This document shows positions 16,581-24,378 of a stretch of 42,690 bases of DNA, piece after piece. The notes under the pieces were generated by a model, which did not search any database, was not told where the DNA came from, and saw nothing but the letters and a program-made list of their open reading frames with translations. A program made the translations under genes and the position numbers. Positions within the stretch are counted from its first letter, which is position 1. Every line of letters begins with the position of its first letter. The stretch is taken from the NCBI GenBank assembly GCA_946480245.1, contig CAMLIZ010000024.1, forward strand, positions 1 to 42,690, written 5' to 3'. The stretch is from an uncultured Pseudomonadota bacterium (GTDB taxonomy: Bacteria; Pseudomonadota; Gammaproteobacteria; Burkholderiales; Burkholderiaceae).

Positions 16581-16933
16581 GGCTTCAGCGTCCTCAACCA
16601 GGCCACCACGTCGGCCTTCTGTTCGGTGGTGCACTCGCGGCCCATCACGTCGTTGCAGTTGCGTCGGAACCACTTCTCGGTCTTGGCAGCGTCGGTGAAG
16701 CGCTGCGGGTTGACCGCCGGCGCCATCGGCTGGATCGGCTTGCCGGTGCTGGCGTGCTTGCCCATCCCAGTCGGCACCGCGCCGTGGCAGGTGGCGCAGG
16801 ACCAGTCGCGGCCATGCTTGGTGGTGAACAACTGCTGCCCGCGTTCGGGCACAGGCGCGGCGTCGACCGCCGCCCGGGCCGCGCCGCCGCACAGCGCGGC
16901 AGCCAGCGCGGCCATCGTGATCAAGGTTCTCAT
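16577..16933 (-). CDS. shp: Sphaeroides heme protein (SHP), monoheme cytochrome c
   Basis: This 118-residue protein has a signal peptide (about 1-22) and one heme motif, CATCH (46-50). The tail NPQRFTDAAKTEKWFRRNCN, with Asn92 and a cysteine pair at 93 and 101, fits SHP, in which an asparagine is the sixth heme ligand and is displaced on reduction so that O2 or NO can bind. The start at 16933 is supported by GAGGAGT about 7 bases upstream; a longer frame to 16969 lacks such a site. It leads the operon SHP-DHC-cytochrome b-two-component pairs. Confidence 0.9.
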   Translation of the reverse strand: MRTLITMAALAAALCGGAARAAVDAAPVPERGQQLFTTKHGRDWSCATCHGAVPTGMGKHASTGKPIQPMAPAVNPQRFTDAAKTEKWFRRNCNDVMGRECTTEQKADVVAWLRTLKP

Positions 16934-16973
16934 GGACACTCCTCGCAGATGTGCCCATCGTCGGATCATCAGG

Positions 16974-17429
16974 TTATGCAGGTCTTAAGTCGACGCCGTC
17001 GGCATCGAGCACACGCACGGTCACCGGGATGGCGGCGCGCACGCTCTGCGTGACGACACAGAACTCCTCGAACTGCCCGAGCACGCGATCGAGCTGCGCC
17101 AGCCCGGCGGCGGCCACGCCCAGGTGGATCTCCACATCGATCGAGCCCACGCGCAGCCGGTTCTGCTCGTTGCGCACCAGTTGGGCGGTGGCGACCGTGC
17201 GCAAGGGGCCCGGCTCGTGATGGAACTTGCGCATCGCGAACAGCAGGCTGGCCGACAGGCAGTTGGCCACGGCGGTGGTCAGCAGGCGCGTGGGGTTGGG
17301 CCCGGCGTCCACGCCCAGCGGCGGCGGCTCGTCGGTCAGCAGCGGCGGCAGGGCCGGGTTGTCGAAGCGGGCCTCGAAGCGGTAGCCGTCGAGTTGAGTG
17401 AGCGTCACGCTGACGGCGGGGGCGCTCAT
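16974..17429 (-). CDS. OsmC/Ohr-family protein
   Basis: This 151-residue protein has the two conserved cysteines of the OsmC family: Cys57 in AVANCLSASLLFAMRKF and Cys124 in FEEFCVVTQSVR. The family reduces organic hydroperoxides using these thiols. The early ARFDNPALPPLLTDEPPPLG and PNPTRLL segments also fit the fold. It is 40 bases upstream of SHP on the same strand and may share its transcript. The start of the divergent GGDEF gene is 85 bases away, so a promoter region lies between them; I could not define its elements. Confidence 0.85.
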   Translation of the reverse strand: MSAPAVSVTLTQLDGYRFEARFDNPALPPLLTDEPPPLGVDAGPNPTRLLTTAVANCLSASLLFAMRKFHHEPGPLRTVATAQLVRNEQNRLRVGSIDVEIHLGVAAAGLAQLDRVLGQFEEFCVVTQSVRAAIPVTVRVLDADGVDLRPA

Positions 17430-17514
17430 GCCGCTGCAGGCGCCACATGGGCACGAATGAAGGTCATGTGCGAACGCTAACGCCTTTGCGCTGCCGCGTC
17501 TTGCGGCGCATCAA

Positions 17515-19563
17515 GTGACAGGGGCGAACGAGCGTTTGATCCACATCAATCGTGGGGCACACACGGCGCCCTGGTGGGCTCAAGCGCGCAGCGGCGCGGT
17601 CGATAAGGGCGAGGAACCATCTTCCCTCCGAGGCCGCTTGAGTCTGCTCGTCGAGCCGCTGCCGGCGCTGGCCGGAACCGGCGCCAACCTGGTGCAACGC
17701 ATCCGCCTGCCACGCAGCGTCGGCCTTGCATTGGGCGGCCTGTGCGTGGGCGCAGCCTTGCTGCAGCGCGGCGCGCCGGGGTGGCTGCTGAGCGCGCTGG
17801 CGCTGAACTGCCTGCTGTGGCCGCAGTTCGCGTGGTGGTGGGGCCGGCGCTGCGCGCAGGCGCGCGAGGCCGAGCACCGCAACCTGCTCGTCGATTCGCT
17901 GCTGGGTGGCTTCTGGGCGGCCGCGATGGGCTTCAATCCGCTGCCCGCCACGCTGGTCCTGGCGATGCTCACGATGAACAACGTGGCCATCGGCGGGCGC
18001 TGGCTGTTCGCCCGCGGTCTGCTGGCGCAGGCAGCGGGTGTCGGCATCGGCATGGTCATGCTCGGGGTGCGCTGGGAACCGATGGCCACGCTGCCCACCG
18101 TGCTGGCGAGCCTGCCGTTCATGGTGGCCTATCCGCTGGTGATCGGCGCCACCACCTACCGGCTGTCGATGAAGCTGAGCCGCCAGAAGGCCGCGCTCGC
18201 GCAATCGGAGCGCCTGCACCGCGGCACGCTGGACGCCATCGATGCCGGCATCGTGCTGTACGACAGCGAGGACCGGCTGGTGCTGTGCAACGACGCGTTC
18301 CGCGCGCTTTACGCCCCCATCGCTTCGATGCTCGTGCCCGGCCGCCGCTTCGAGGACTCGCTGCGCGCCGCGGTGGCGCAGCAGTTGATCCCCGCCGCCA
18401 TCGGCTGGGAGGAGGCCTGGATCGAGCAGCGCCTGCGCGAGCATGCACGGCCCGTCGCGCCCGTCTTGAGAGAGCTGCCCGGGGACCGGTGGATCCGCAT
18501 CGTGGAGCAGCGCCTGCCGGACGGCGGCCTGCTCGCGTTCAGCTCCGACGTGACGGAGCTGGTGCGCAAGCAGCGCGAACTGCAGGCGGCGCAGGCGGAG
18601 GCCGAGCGTGCGCGCGGGCGGCTGGAGGATGCGATCGAGGCGCTGCCGGACGGCTTTGCGCTGTTCGACGACGAGGACCGGCTGGTGGTGTTCAACCAGC
18701 GCTACTGCGAGCTGTATGTCGACTCCGCACCGGTGATCCGGCGCGGCGCCACCTTCGAGGCCCTGTTGCGCTACGGGCTCGAGCACGGCCAATATTCCGA
18801 GGCCGTGGGGCGCGAGAGCGAGTGGCTGGCAGAGCGCCTGCGGCAGCACCGCGCCGGCCAGATGCTGCTGCAGGAGCTGCCGGGCAACCGCTGGCTGCGC
18901 ATCCACGAGCGGCGCACGCGCGAGGGTGGCCTGGCCGGCGTGCGCATCGACGTGACCCCCTTGGTGCGGCGTGAGCAGGAGCTGAAGCGCCTGAACGCGC
19001 AGCTCGACGCGTCCACCGCGGCGTTGCGCGAGGCCAACACGCGGCTGGAACACTTGTCCGACACCGATGCGCTCACCGGCGTGGCCAATCGGCGCGGCTT
19101 CGATCGGCGCTTGCACGAGGAATGGGAACGTGCACAACGTCACGGAACCACGCTGGCGCTGCTGATGATCGACGTGGACCACTTCAAGCGCTTCAACGAC
19201 GCGCACGGCCACGTGGCCGGTGATCAGTGCCTGCGCGCCGTGGCCAGCACGCTGGCCCGCTGCGCACTGCGCCCGACCGACCTCGTGGCGCGCTACGGTG
19301 GCGAGGAGTTCGCGCTGCTGCTGCCGCACACCGACGCCGCGCAGGCGAGCCTGCTGGCGCAGCGCTGCATCGACGCCCTCGATGCGCGTGCGCTTCCTCA
19401 CGGCGCGTCGCCCGTGGCGCCGCACGTGACGATCAGCATCGGCATGGCGGCGGCACGCCCGGCCGGCCCGCTGGAAAGCCCCGACTCCCTGGTGCGCGAG
19501 GCCGACGCCGCGCTGTACCAGGCCAAGAAGCGTGGACGCCACCGCTGGGAGCAGGCGGCGTGA
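17515..19563 (+). CDS. Membrane diguanylate cyclase: MASE2, two PAS-like domains, GGDEF
   Basis: The protein has 682 residues from the GTG at 17515. An N-terminal MASE2 membrane sensor (about 62-215) begins RIRLPRSVGLALGG and has several hydrophobic helices. Two PAS_7-like domains follow (about 235-348 and 370-482), both opening with the parallel phrases LDAIDAGIVLYDSEDRL and EDAIEALPDGFALFDDEDRL. The GGDEF domain (about 513-680) has the active motif GGEEF (595-599) and an inhibitory-site RPTD (586-589), so it should make cyclic di-GMP and be product-inhibited. Alternative starts include a TTG at 17638, and residues 1-60 look unconserved, so the true start may be later. Confidence 0.88.
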   Translation: MTGANERLIHINRGAHTAPWWAQARSGAVDKGEEPSSLRGRLSLLVEPLPALAGTGANLVQRIRLPRSVGLALGGLCVGAALLQRGAPGWLLSALALNCLLWPQFAWWWGRRCAQAREAEHRNLLVDSLLGGFWAAAMGFNPLPATLVLAMLTMNNVAIGGRWLFARGLLAQAAGVGIGMVMLGVRWEPMATLPTVLASLPFMVAYPLVIGATTYRLSMKLSRQKAALAQSERLHRGTLDAIDAGIVLYDSEDRLVLCNDAFRALYAPIASMLVPGRRFEDSLRAAVAQQLIPAAIGWEEAWIEQRLREHARPVAPVLRELPGDRWIRIVEQRLPDGGLLAFSSDVTELVRKQRELQAAQAEAERARGRLEDAIEALPDGFALFDDEDRLVVFNQRYCELYVDSAPVIRRGATFEALLRYGLEHGQYSEAVGRESEWLAERLRQHRAGQMLLQELPGNRWLRIHERRTREGGLAGVRIDVTPLVRREQELKRLNAQLDASTAALREANTRLEHLSDTDALTGVANRRGFDRRLHEEWERAQRHGTTLALLMIDVDHFKRFNDAHGHVAGDQCLRAVASTLARCALRPTDLVARYGGEEFALLLPHTDAAQASLLAQRCIDALDARALPHGASPVAPHVTISIGMAAARPAGPLESPDSLVREADAALYQAKKRGRHRWEQAA

Positions 19564-19694
19564 GCGGCCCATACGTCTTGCAACAGACATGAGGCCCTGA
19601 GCCGACGCTGTTTCGCTACTGTCCCTGCCATCGGTGCAACCGCACCGGGGCAACGGAACGGCCAGAAGGCCGCCGAAACACAATCGGAGTGGAC

Positions 19695-20603
19695 GTGACG
19701 ACGTCGGAGGGAAGCCTGGGGCACGCATCCCAGGCAGGGCAGCGAGCGTCGCTCGCCCGGCAGTTGCCTGCCGGTGCGCGAGATGTGCTGCTCTATGCGC
19801 TGATCGCCGTGCTGGTGTGGGCCATGTGGGCACTCAGCCGGCAGGGCCTGTTCCGCGCCGGTGACCGCGTGGGCTACTGGCTCGGCGTGACCGGCGGCGT
19901 GATGATGCTGCTGCTGTTCAGCTACCCGCTGCGCAAGCACGTGAAGGCGCTGCACGGCTGGGGCAAGGCCAAGTGGTGGCTGTGGGCGCACATGGTGCTG
20001 GGGCTCGGCGGGCCGCTGCTGATCCTGCTGCACTCCACCTTCCACATCGGCTCCACCAATGCCGGCGTGGCGCTGTACAGCATGCTGGTGGTGGCCGGCA
20101 GCGGCATCGTCGGGCGCTTCCTGTACCTGCGCGTCAACCGCGGTCTGCATGGCGAGCAGAGCACGCTGCGCGAGCTGCAGGTGCGCGCCGGCTTCGACCA
20201 GGACGACGCGCGTTCGCGCCTGGCCTTCGCACCTGACGTCGAGGAGCGCCTGCGTGCCTTCGAGCGTGAGCAGCTGCGCCCGGGGCGCAACGCCGCGGGT
20301 CACCTGCGGCAGCTCGTGCTGCTGCCGCTGCAGCAGTGGCTGGCGTACCGCAAGTGCTCGGCCGGCCTGCGCGCGCCGCTGCAGCGCCTGGCCCAGCAGC
20401 GGCGCTGGAGCCCCACGCAGCTGGCCGAGCGCGAACGCCTGGCGCGCAAGCTGGTGCGCCGCTACCTCAACGCGGTGGCGCGCGTGGCGCAGTTCAGCAT
20501 CTACGAACGCCTGTTCGCCCTCTGGCATGTGGCCCACGTACCGTTCGTGTACCTGCTCGTGCTGAGCGCGGTGGCGCACGTGGTCGCGGTGCACGCCTAC
20601 TGA
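19695..20603 (+). CDS. Inner-membrane histidine-rich protein of the multiheme cytochrome cluster (probable b-type quinol/heme protein)
   Basis: This 302-residue protein has about five membrane helices and a basic cytoplasmic middle segment (about 150-250). Histidines sit in or near helices: LWAHMVLGLGG, LLHSTFHIG, WHVAHVPFVYL and VAHVVAVHAY. His pairs about 14 residues apart on the last helix suggest bis-histidine heme b ligation. A role passing electrons between the quinone pool and periplasmic cytochromes is inferred. The GTG at 19695 has GGAG 5 bases upstream; a GTG at 19689 is the other option. Its stop overlaps the start of the 24-heme cytochrome (TGATG). I recognise no named family with certainty. 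Confidence 0.75.
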   Translation: MTTSEGSLGHASQAGQRASLARQLPAGARDVLLYALIAVLVWAMWALSRQGLFRAGDRVGYWLGVTGGVMMLLLFSYPLRKHVKALHGWGKAKWWLWAHMVLGLGGPLLILLHSTFHIGSTNAGVALYSMLVVAGSGIVGRFLYLRVNRGLHGEQSTLRELQVRAGFDQDDARSRLAFAPDVEERLRAFEREQLRPGRNAAGHLRQLVLLPLQQWLAYRKCSAGLRAPLQRLAQQRRWSPTQLAERERLARKLVRRYLNAVARVAQFSIYERLFALWHVAHVPFVYLLVLSAVAHVVAVHAY

Positions 20604-22411
20604 TGCGCGCACGCACCGCCTGGCAGCCATGGGCGCGCATCCTCCTGATCGGCCTGTTCGGGCTGGCGGCCTCGCTGGCCGCTGCGCAGGGCATCGAATC
20701 GGCGTTGTCGCCCGGCACGCTGTCGCAGGCGCATGCCCGTTGGGACGACGCCTGCAGCAACTGCCATGTGCGCTTCGACCGCGCCGCGCAGGATCGGCTG
20801 TGCGTCGACTGCCATAAGGACGTGGGGCAGGACATGCGCCAGCGCACCGGGTACCACGGCCGCCTGCCCGCGCAGGCCTGCCGCAGCTGCCACACCGAGC
20901 ACAAGGGGCGCGACGCGCGCATTGTGGTGCTCGACACGCATCGCTTCGACCATGCGCAGACCGACTACGCGCTGCGCGGCCGTCATGCGCAGGTGGCCTG
21001 CGACGCCTGCCATCGGCCCGGCCGCAAGTACCGCGAAGCGCCGTCCGACTGCCAGGCCTGCCACCGCAAGGACGACGTGCACAAGGGCAGCCTCGGCGCG
21101 CGCTGCGAAAGCTGCCATGCAGAAACCGGCTGGAAGCCGGCACGCTTCGACCACGGCAGCACCCGCTTCGCGCTCACCGGCCGCCACGCCGACACCGCTT
21201 GCGCCGACTGCCATCGCACGCCCGGCGACTACAAGGGTGCGCCGCGCACCTGCGTGGCCTGCCATCGCAAGGACGACGACACCAAGGGGCACAAGGGGCA
21301 GTTCGGCGACAGGTGCGACACCTGCCACGGCACGCGCGCCTGGAAGCCGGCCAGCTTCAACCACGACGCCGACACCCGCTTCATGCTGCGCGGCGCGCAC
21401 CGCGCGGTGGCCTGCGCCAGCTGCCACACCGGCCCGCTGTTCAAGAACAAGCTGGCCAGCGATTGCCACAGCTGCCATCAGCGCGACGACGTGCACAAGG
21501 GCTCGGTCGGCAACGACTGCGCGGCCTGCCACACCGAGCGCAGCTGGAAGGAGCGCGCCAAGTTCGACCACGACAAGACCGCCTTCCCGTTGCTCGGGCG
21601 CCATGTGCAGGCGCGCTGCGATGCCTGCCACAAGAGCGCCCAGTTCAAGCAGGCGCCCACCGCCTGCGTGGCCTGCCACAAGGCCGACGACCGCCACGCC
21701 GGCACGTTGGGCGACGATTGCGGCAGCTGCCATGGCGCGCGCGACTGGAAGACCACTGCCGGCCGCTTCGACCACGACCGCACACGCATGCCCTTGCGCA
21801 ACGCGCATGCAGCGCCGGCCGTGGCCTGCAAGGCCTGCCACGCGGACGCGAGGCACCTGCGCGGTACGCCGCTGGTCTGCGTCAGCTGCCATGCGCGGGA
21901 CGACCGCCACGAAGGGCAGCTGGGCCGCCAGTGCGAGCGATGCCATGACGACCGCAGCTGGAAGAAGGCCGCCGCGTTCGACCATGCGCGCACGCGCTTC
22001 GCACTCGTGGGGCGGCATGCGGCAGCCACCTGCAAGGACTGCCACACCAGCGCGCGCTTTGGCGATGCAGCGCGCGAATGCGCTGCCTGCCACCTGCGCG
22101 ACGACCGCCACCACGGCGCGTTCGGCACGCAATGCGACAGCTGCCACAACGCGCGCGCCTGGCCGCTGTGGGCCTTCGACCACGACCGGCGCACCCGCTA
22201 CCCGCTGACGGGCGCGCATCGCAGCGTCGGCTGCGAAGCCTGCCACCGGCAGCCGGCGCCGCCGGGGCGCCCGAGTGCGCCGCTGGGCAGCAACTGCATC
22301 GCATGCCACCGCGGCGACGACCCGCATGACGGCGGCTTCGGTGCGCGCTGCGAGCAGTGCCACGTGAGTGACAGCTGGAAGAAGGTGCAACCCCTCGGAG
22401 GCCGACCATGA
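20603..22411 (+). CDS. 24-heme c-type cytochrome (MHC1) built from triheme modules
   Basis: This 602-residue protein has a signal peptide (about 1-28, ending AAAQ) and 24 CXXCH motifs, counted directly, beginning with CSNCH and ending with CEQCH. After an initial three hemes, seven modules of about 65 residues repeat: FDH..T.F.L.GRH, CxxCH, a short stretch, CxxCH, DD.H.G..G..CxxCH, W. That gives eight triheme units in all. It must be periplasmic or exposed outside the cell. It overlaps its neighbours on both sides (TGATG with the membrane protein, ATGA with the next cytochrome), so all are co-expressed. Size and heme density suit a long electron wire, as in porin-cytochrome conduits; the direction of electron flow is unknown. 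Confidence 0.93.
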   Translation: MRARTAWQPWARILLIGLFGLAASLAAAQGIESALSPGTLSQAHARWDDACSNCHVRFDRAAQDRLCVDCHKDVGQDMRQRTGYHGRLPAQACRSCHTEHKGRDARIVVLDTHRFDHAQTDYALRGRHAQVACDACHRPGRKYREAPSDCQACHRKDDVHKGSLGARCESCHAETGWKPARFDHGSTRFALTGRHADTACADCHRTPGDYKGAPRTCVACHRKDDDTKGHKGQFGDRCDTCHGTRAWKPASFNHDADTRFMLRGAHRAVACASCHTGPLFKNKLASDCHSCHQRDDVHKGSVGNDCAACHTERSWKERAKFDHDKTAFPLLGRHVQARCDACHKSAQFKQAPTACVACHKADDRHAGTLGDDCGSCHGARDWKTTAGRFDHDRTRMPLRNAHAAPAVACKACHADARHLRGTPLVCVSCHARDDRHEGQLGRQCERCHDDRSWKKAAAFDHARTRFALVGRHAAATCKDCHTSARFGDAARECAACHLRDDRHHGAFGTQCDSCHNARAWPLWAFDHDRRTRYPLTGAHRSVGCEACHRQPAPPGRPSAPLGSNCIACHRGDDPHDGGFGARCEQCHVSDSWKKVQPLGGRP

Positions 22412-24372
22412 CGCACGCACTGCGCGCACTCCTCGCCCTGTGGCTGCTGGCGGCCTGCGGGCTCGCGCTGGCCCAGGCGGACGTCCGCAACTTCGACCAC
22501 ACGCGCACCGGCTATGTGCTCAGCGGCGCGCACACCACGGCGCGCTGCGAGTCGTGCCACCAGAACGGCGTGTTCAAGGGCACGCCGCGCGACTGTGCGT
22601 CCTGCCACGTGTCGGGCGCGCGGCTGGCGCGCGGCAACACGGTCAAGACGCCGATGCACCTGCCCACGCAGGACAGCTGCGACAGCTGCCACGGCACGCG
22701 CAGCTTCGTCGGTGCCCGCTTCAACCATGCGGGTGTGCAGCCGGGCACCTGCATCAGCTGCCACAACGGCATGCGCGCCACCGCCAAGCCGAACACCGCC
22801 GTACACAACGGCGTGACCGCCTGCGACGACTGCCACAGATCCACGCGCAGCTGGTCCGGCGCGCGCATGGACCACAGCACCTTCAGCGCTGCCACCAACT
22901 GCGCCAGCTGCCACAACGGCAGCACGGCCACCGGCAAGCCGGGCAACCACATGCCGGTGGGCGCCTCCAACTGCGCCAACTGCCACCGCACCACCGGATG
23001 GACGCCCAGCACCTGGAACCACACCCAGGTGACGGTGACCAACCAGTGCAGCAGCTGCCACAGCGGCGCGTATCCGCCGGCCGACGGCAGGCCCGCCACC
23101 CACATCCCGTACCAGGCGATCTCGGGCGCCGCCATCACCAACTGCGACAGCTGCCACAAGGCCGGCTACAGCGCCTGGACGCCGGCGCGCTTTCACGCCT
23201 CGGTGTCGGTGTCCAGCCAGTGCGCCACCTGCCACACCGGCAGCTACGCGCCGGCGGTGGGCAAGCCCAACACGGCCATCCACGCTGGCGCCACCACCTG
23301 CGAGAACTGCCACAAGAGCACGGCCAGCTGGGCCGCGGCCAACGTGGACCACAGCACCTTCAGCGCTGCCACCAACTGCGCCAGCTGCCACAACGGCAGC
23401 ACGGCCACCGGCAAGCCGGGCAACCACATGCCGGTGGGCGCCTCCAACTGCGCCAACTGCCACCGCACCACCGGATGGACGCCCAGCACCTGGAACCACA
23501 CCCAGGTGACGGTGACCAACCAGTGCAGCAGCTGCCACAGCGGCGCGTATCCGCCGGCCGACGGCAAGCCCGCCACCCACATCCCGTACCAGGCGATCTC
23601 GGGCGCTGCCATCACCAACTGCGACAGCTGCCACAAGGCGGGCTACAGCGCCTGGACGCCGGCGCGCTTCCACGCGTCGGTGTCGGTGTCCAGCCAGTGC
23701 GCCACCTGCCACACCGGCAGCTACCCGCCGGCGGTGGGCAAGCCCAATACGTCCACGCACGCCGGCGTGACGACCTGCGAGAACTGCCACCAGTCCACTG
23801 CGTCGTGGAGCGCCGTCACGTTTGCGCACTCGGCGGCCAACGCGGTGGGCACCGGCACCTGCGACACCTGCCACAACGGCAGCACCGCACTCGGCAAGCC
23901 GGCCAACCACATCCCGGTGACCACCGGGCCCACCAAGTGCGACAGCTGCCATCGCTCGCAGAGCAGCTTCGCCAGCTCGGTGACGATGAACCACAGCGTG
24001 GTGGCCGCCAGCACCTGCAAGTCCTGCCACAACGGCGCATACGTGTCGCAAGGCGCCACCGGCGCGCTCGCCAAGCCGACCAACCACATCCCCGAGGCCA
24101 CGCAGCTGCTGAACGGCGCCTCGATGGACTGCAACGCCTGCCATCGCGCCACGACCACGTGGACCTCGGTGACGATGAACCACAACGGCAGCCAGGGCGG
24201 CGGCGCCGGATGGTGCAAGGGCTGCCACCTGCAGGGCACCAGCTACCTCGGCAGCATGGACCGCAACACGATGACCCATCGCACCAAGACCCCGCCGGCG
24301 GTGGATTGCTCCGAGTCCGGATGCCACCGCCCGCTGGGCAGCAAGGGCAGCACGTACATCAACTGGGACTGA
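22408..24372 (+). CDS. 23-heme-motif c-type cytochrome (MHC2), possible lipoprotein
   Basis: This 654-residue protein has 22 CXXCH motifs plus one terminal CX4CH (CSESGCH). Its N-terminus, MTHALRALLALWLLAACG, contains LAAC, which fits a lipobox (Cys17), but cleavage after LALAQ by signal peptidase I is also possible. The first three hemes form one module of the MHC1 type (NFDHTRTGYVLSGAH); the rest is a different Ser/Thr/Gly-rich repeat with few charged residues. Residues about 155-470 contain two near-identical copies of a 159-residue, six-heme block. The low charge and simple composition resemble a surface-exposed or secreted protein. The gene overlaps MHC1 by 4 bases, and the barrel gene follows after 6 bases. 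Confidence 0.92.
   Translation: MTHALRALLALWLLAACGLALAQADVRNFDHTRTGYVLSGAHTTARCESCHQNGVFKGTPRDCASCHVSGARLARGNTVKTPMHLPTQDSCDSCHGTRSFVGARFNHAGVQPGTCISCHNGMRATAKPNTAVHNGVTACDDCHRSTRSWSGARMDHSTFSAATNCASCHNGSTATGKPGNHMPVGASNCANCHRTTGWTPSTWNHTQVTVTNQCSSCHSGAYPPADGRPATHIPYQAISGAAITNCDSCHKAGYSAWTPARFHASVSVSSQCATCHTGSYAPAVGKPNTAIHAGATTCENCHKSTASWAAANVDHSTFSAATNCASCHNGSTATGKPGNHMPVGASNCANCHRTTGWTPSTWNHTQVTVTNQCSSCHSGAYPPADGKPATHIPYQAISGAAITNCDSCHKAGYSAWTPARFHASVSVSSQCATCHTGSYPPAVGKPNTSTHAGVTTCENCHQSTASWSAVTFAHSAANAVGTGTCDTCHNGSTALGKPANHIPVTTGPTKCDSCHRSQSSFASSVTMNHSVVAASTCKSCHNGAYVSQGATGALAKPTNHIPEATQLLNGASMDCNACHRATTTWTSVTMNHNGSQGGGAGWCKGCHLQGTSYLGSMDRNTMTHRTKTPPAVDCSESGCHRPLGSKGSTYINWD
22869..23345 (+). 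repeat. Tandem in-gene repeat, copy 1 (477 bp, six hemes)
   Basis: This block in the MHC2 gene recurs exactly 477 bases later in the same frame. Copies agree almost perfectly over the first 390 bases, with only a handful of mismatches (for example AGG/AAG and GCG/CCG codons), then diverge over the last 90. It encodes six CXXCH motifs (CASCH, CANCH, CSSCH, CDSCH, CATCH, CENCH). Confidence 0.93.
23346..23822 (+). repeat. Tandem in-gene repeat, copy 2 (477 bp, six hemes)
   Basis: Second copy of the block at 22869. It has the same six heme motifs in the same order. High nucleotide identity, including synonymous positions, implies a recent duplication or ongoing gene conversion. Confidence 0.93.
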
Positions 24373-24378
24373 ACCACC

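Noticed and set aside
22869..23822. Possible CRISPR or non-coding repeat array
   Set aside because: The repeats are in frame, 477 bases long and encode heme motifs; there are no short repeats with unique spacers.
22512..24239. Tryptophan-rich minus-strand frames (repeated MWQL-like words)
   Set aside because: They are the antisense reading of repeated CXXCH codons and nothing more.
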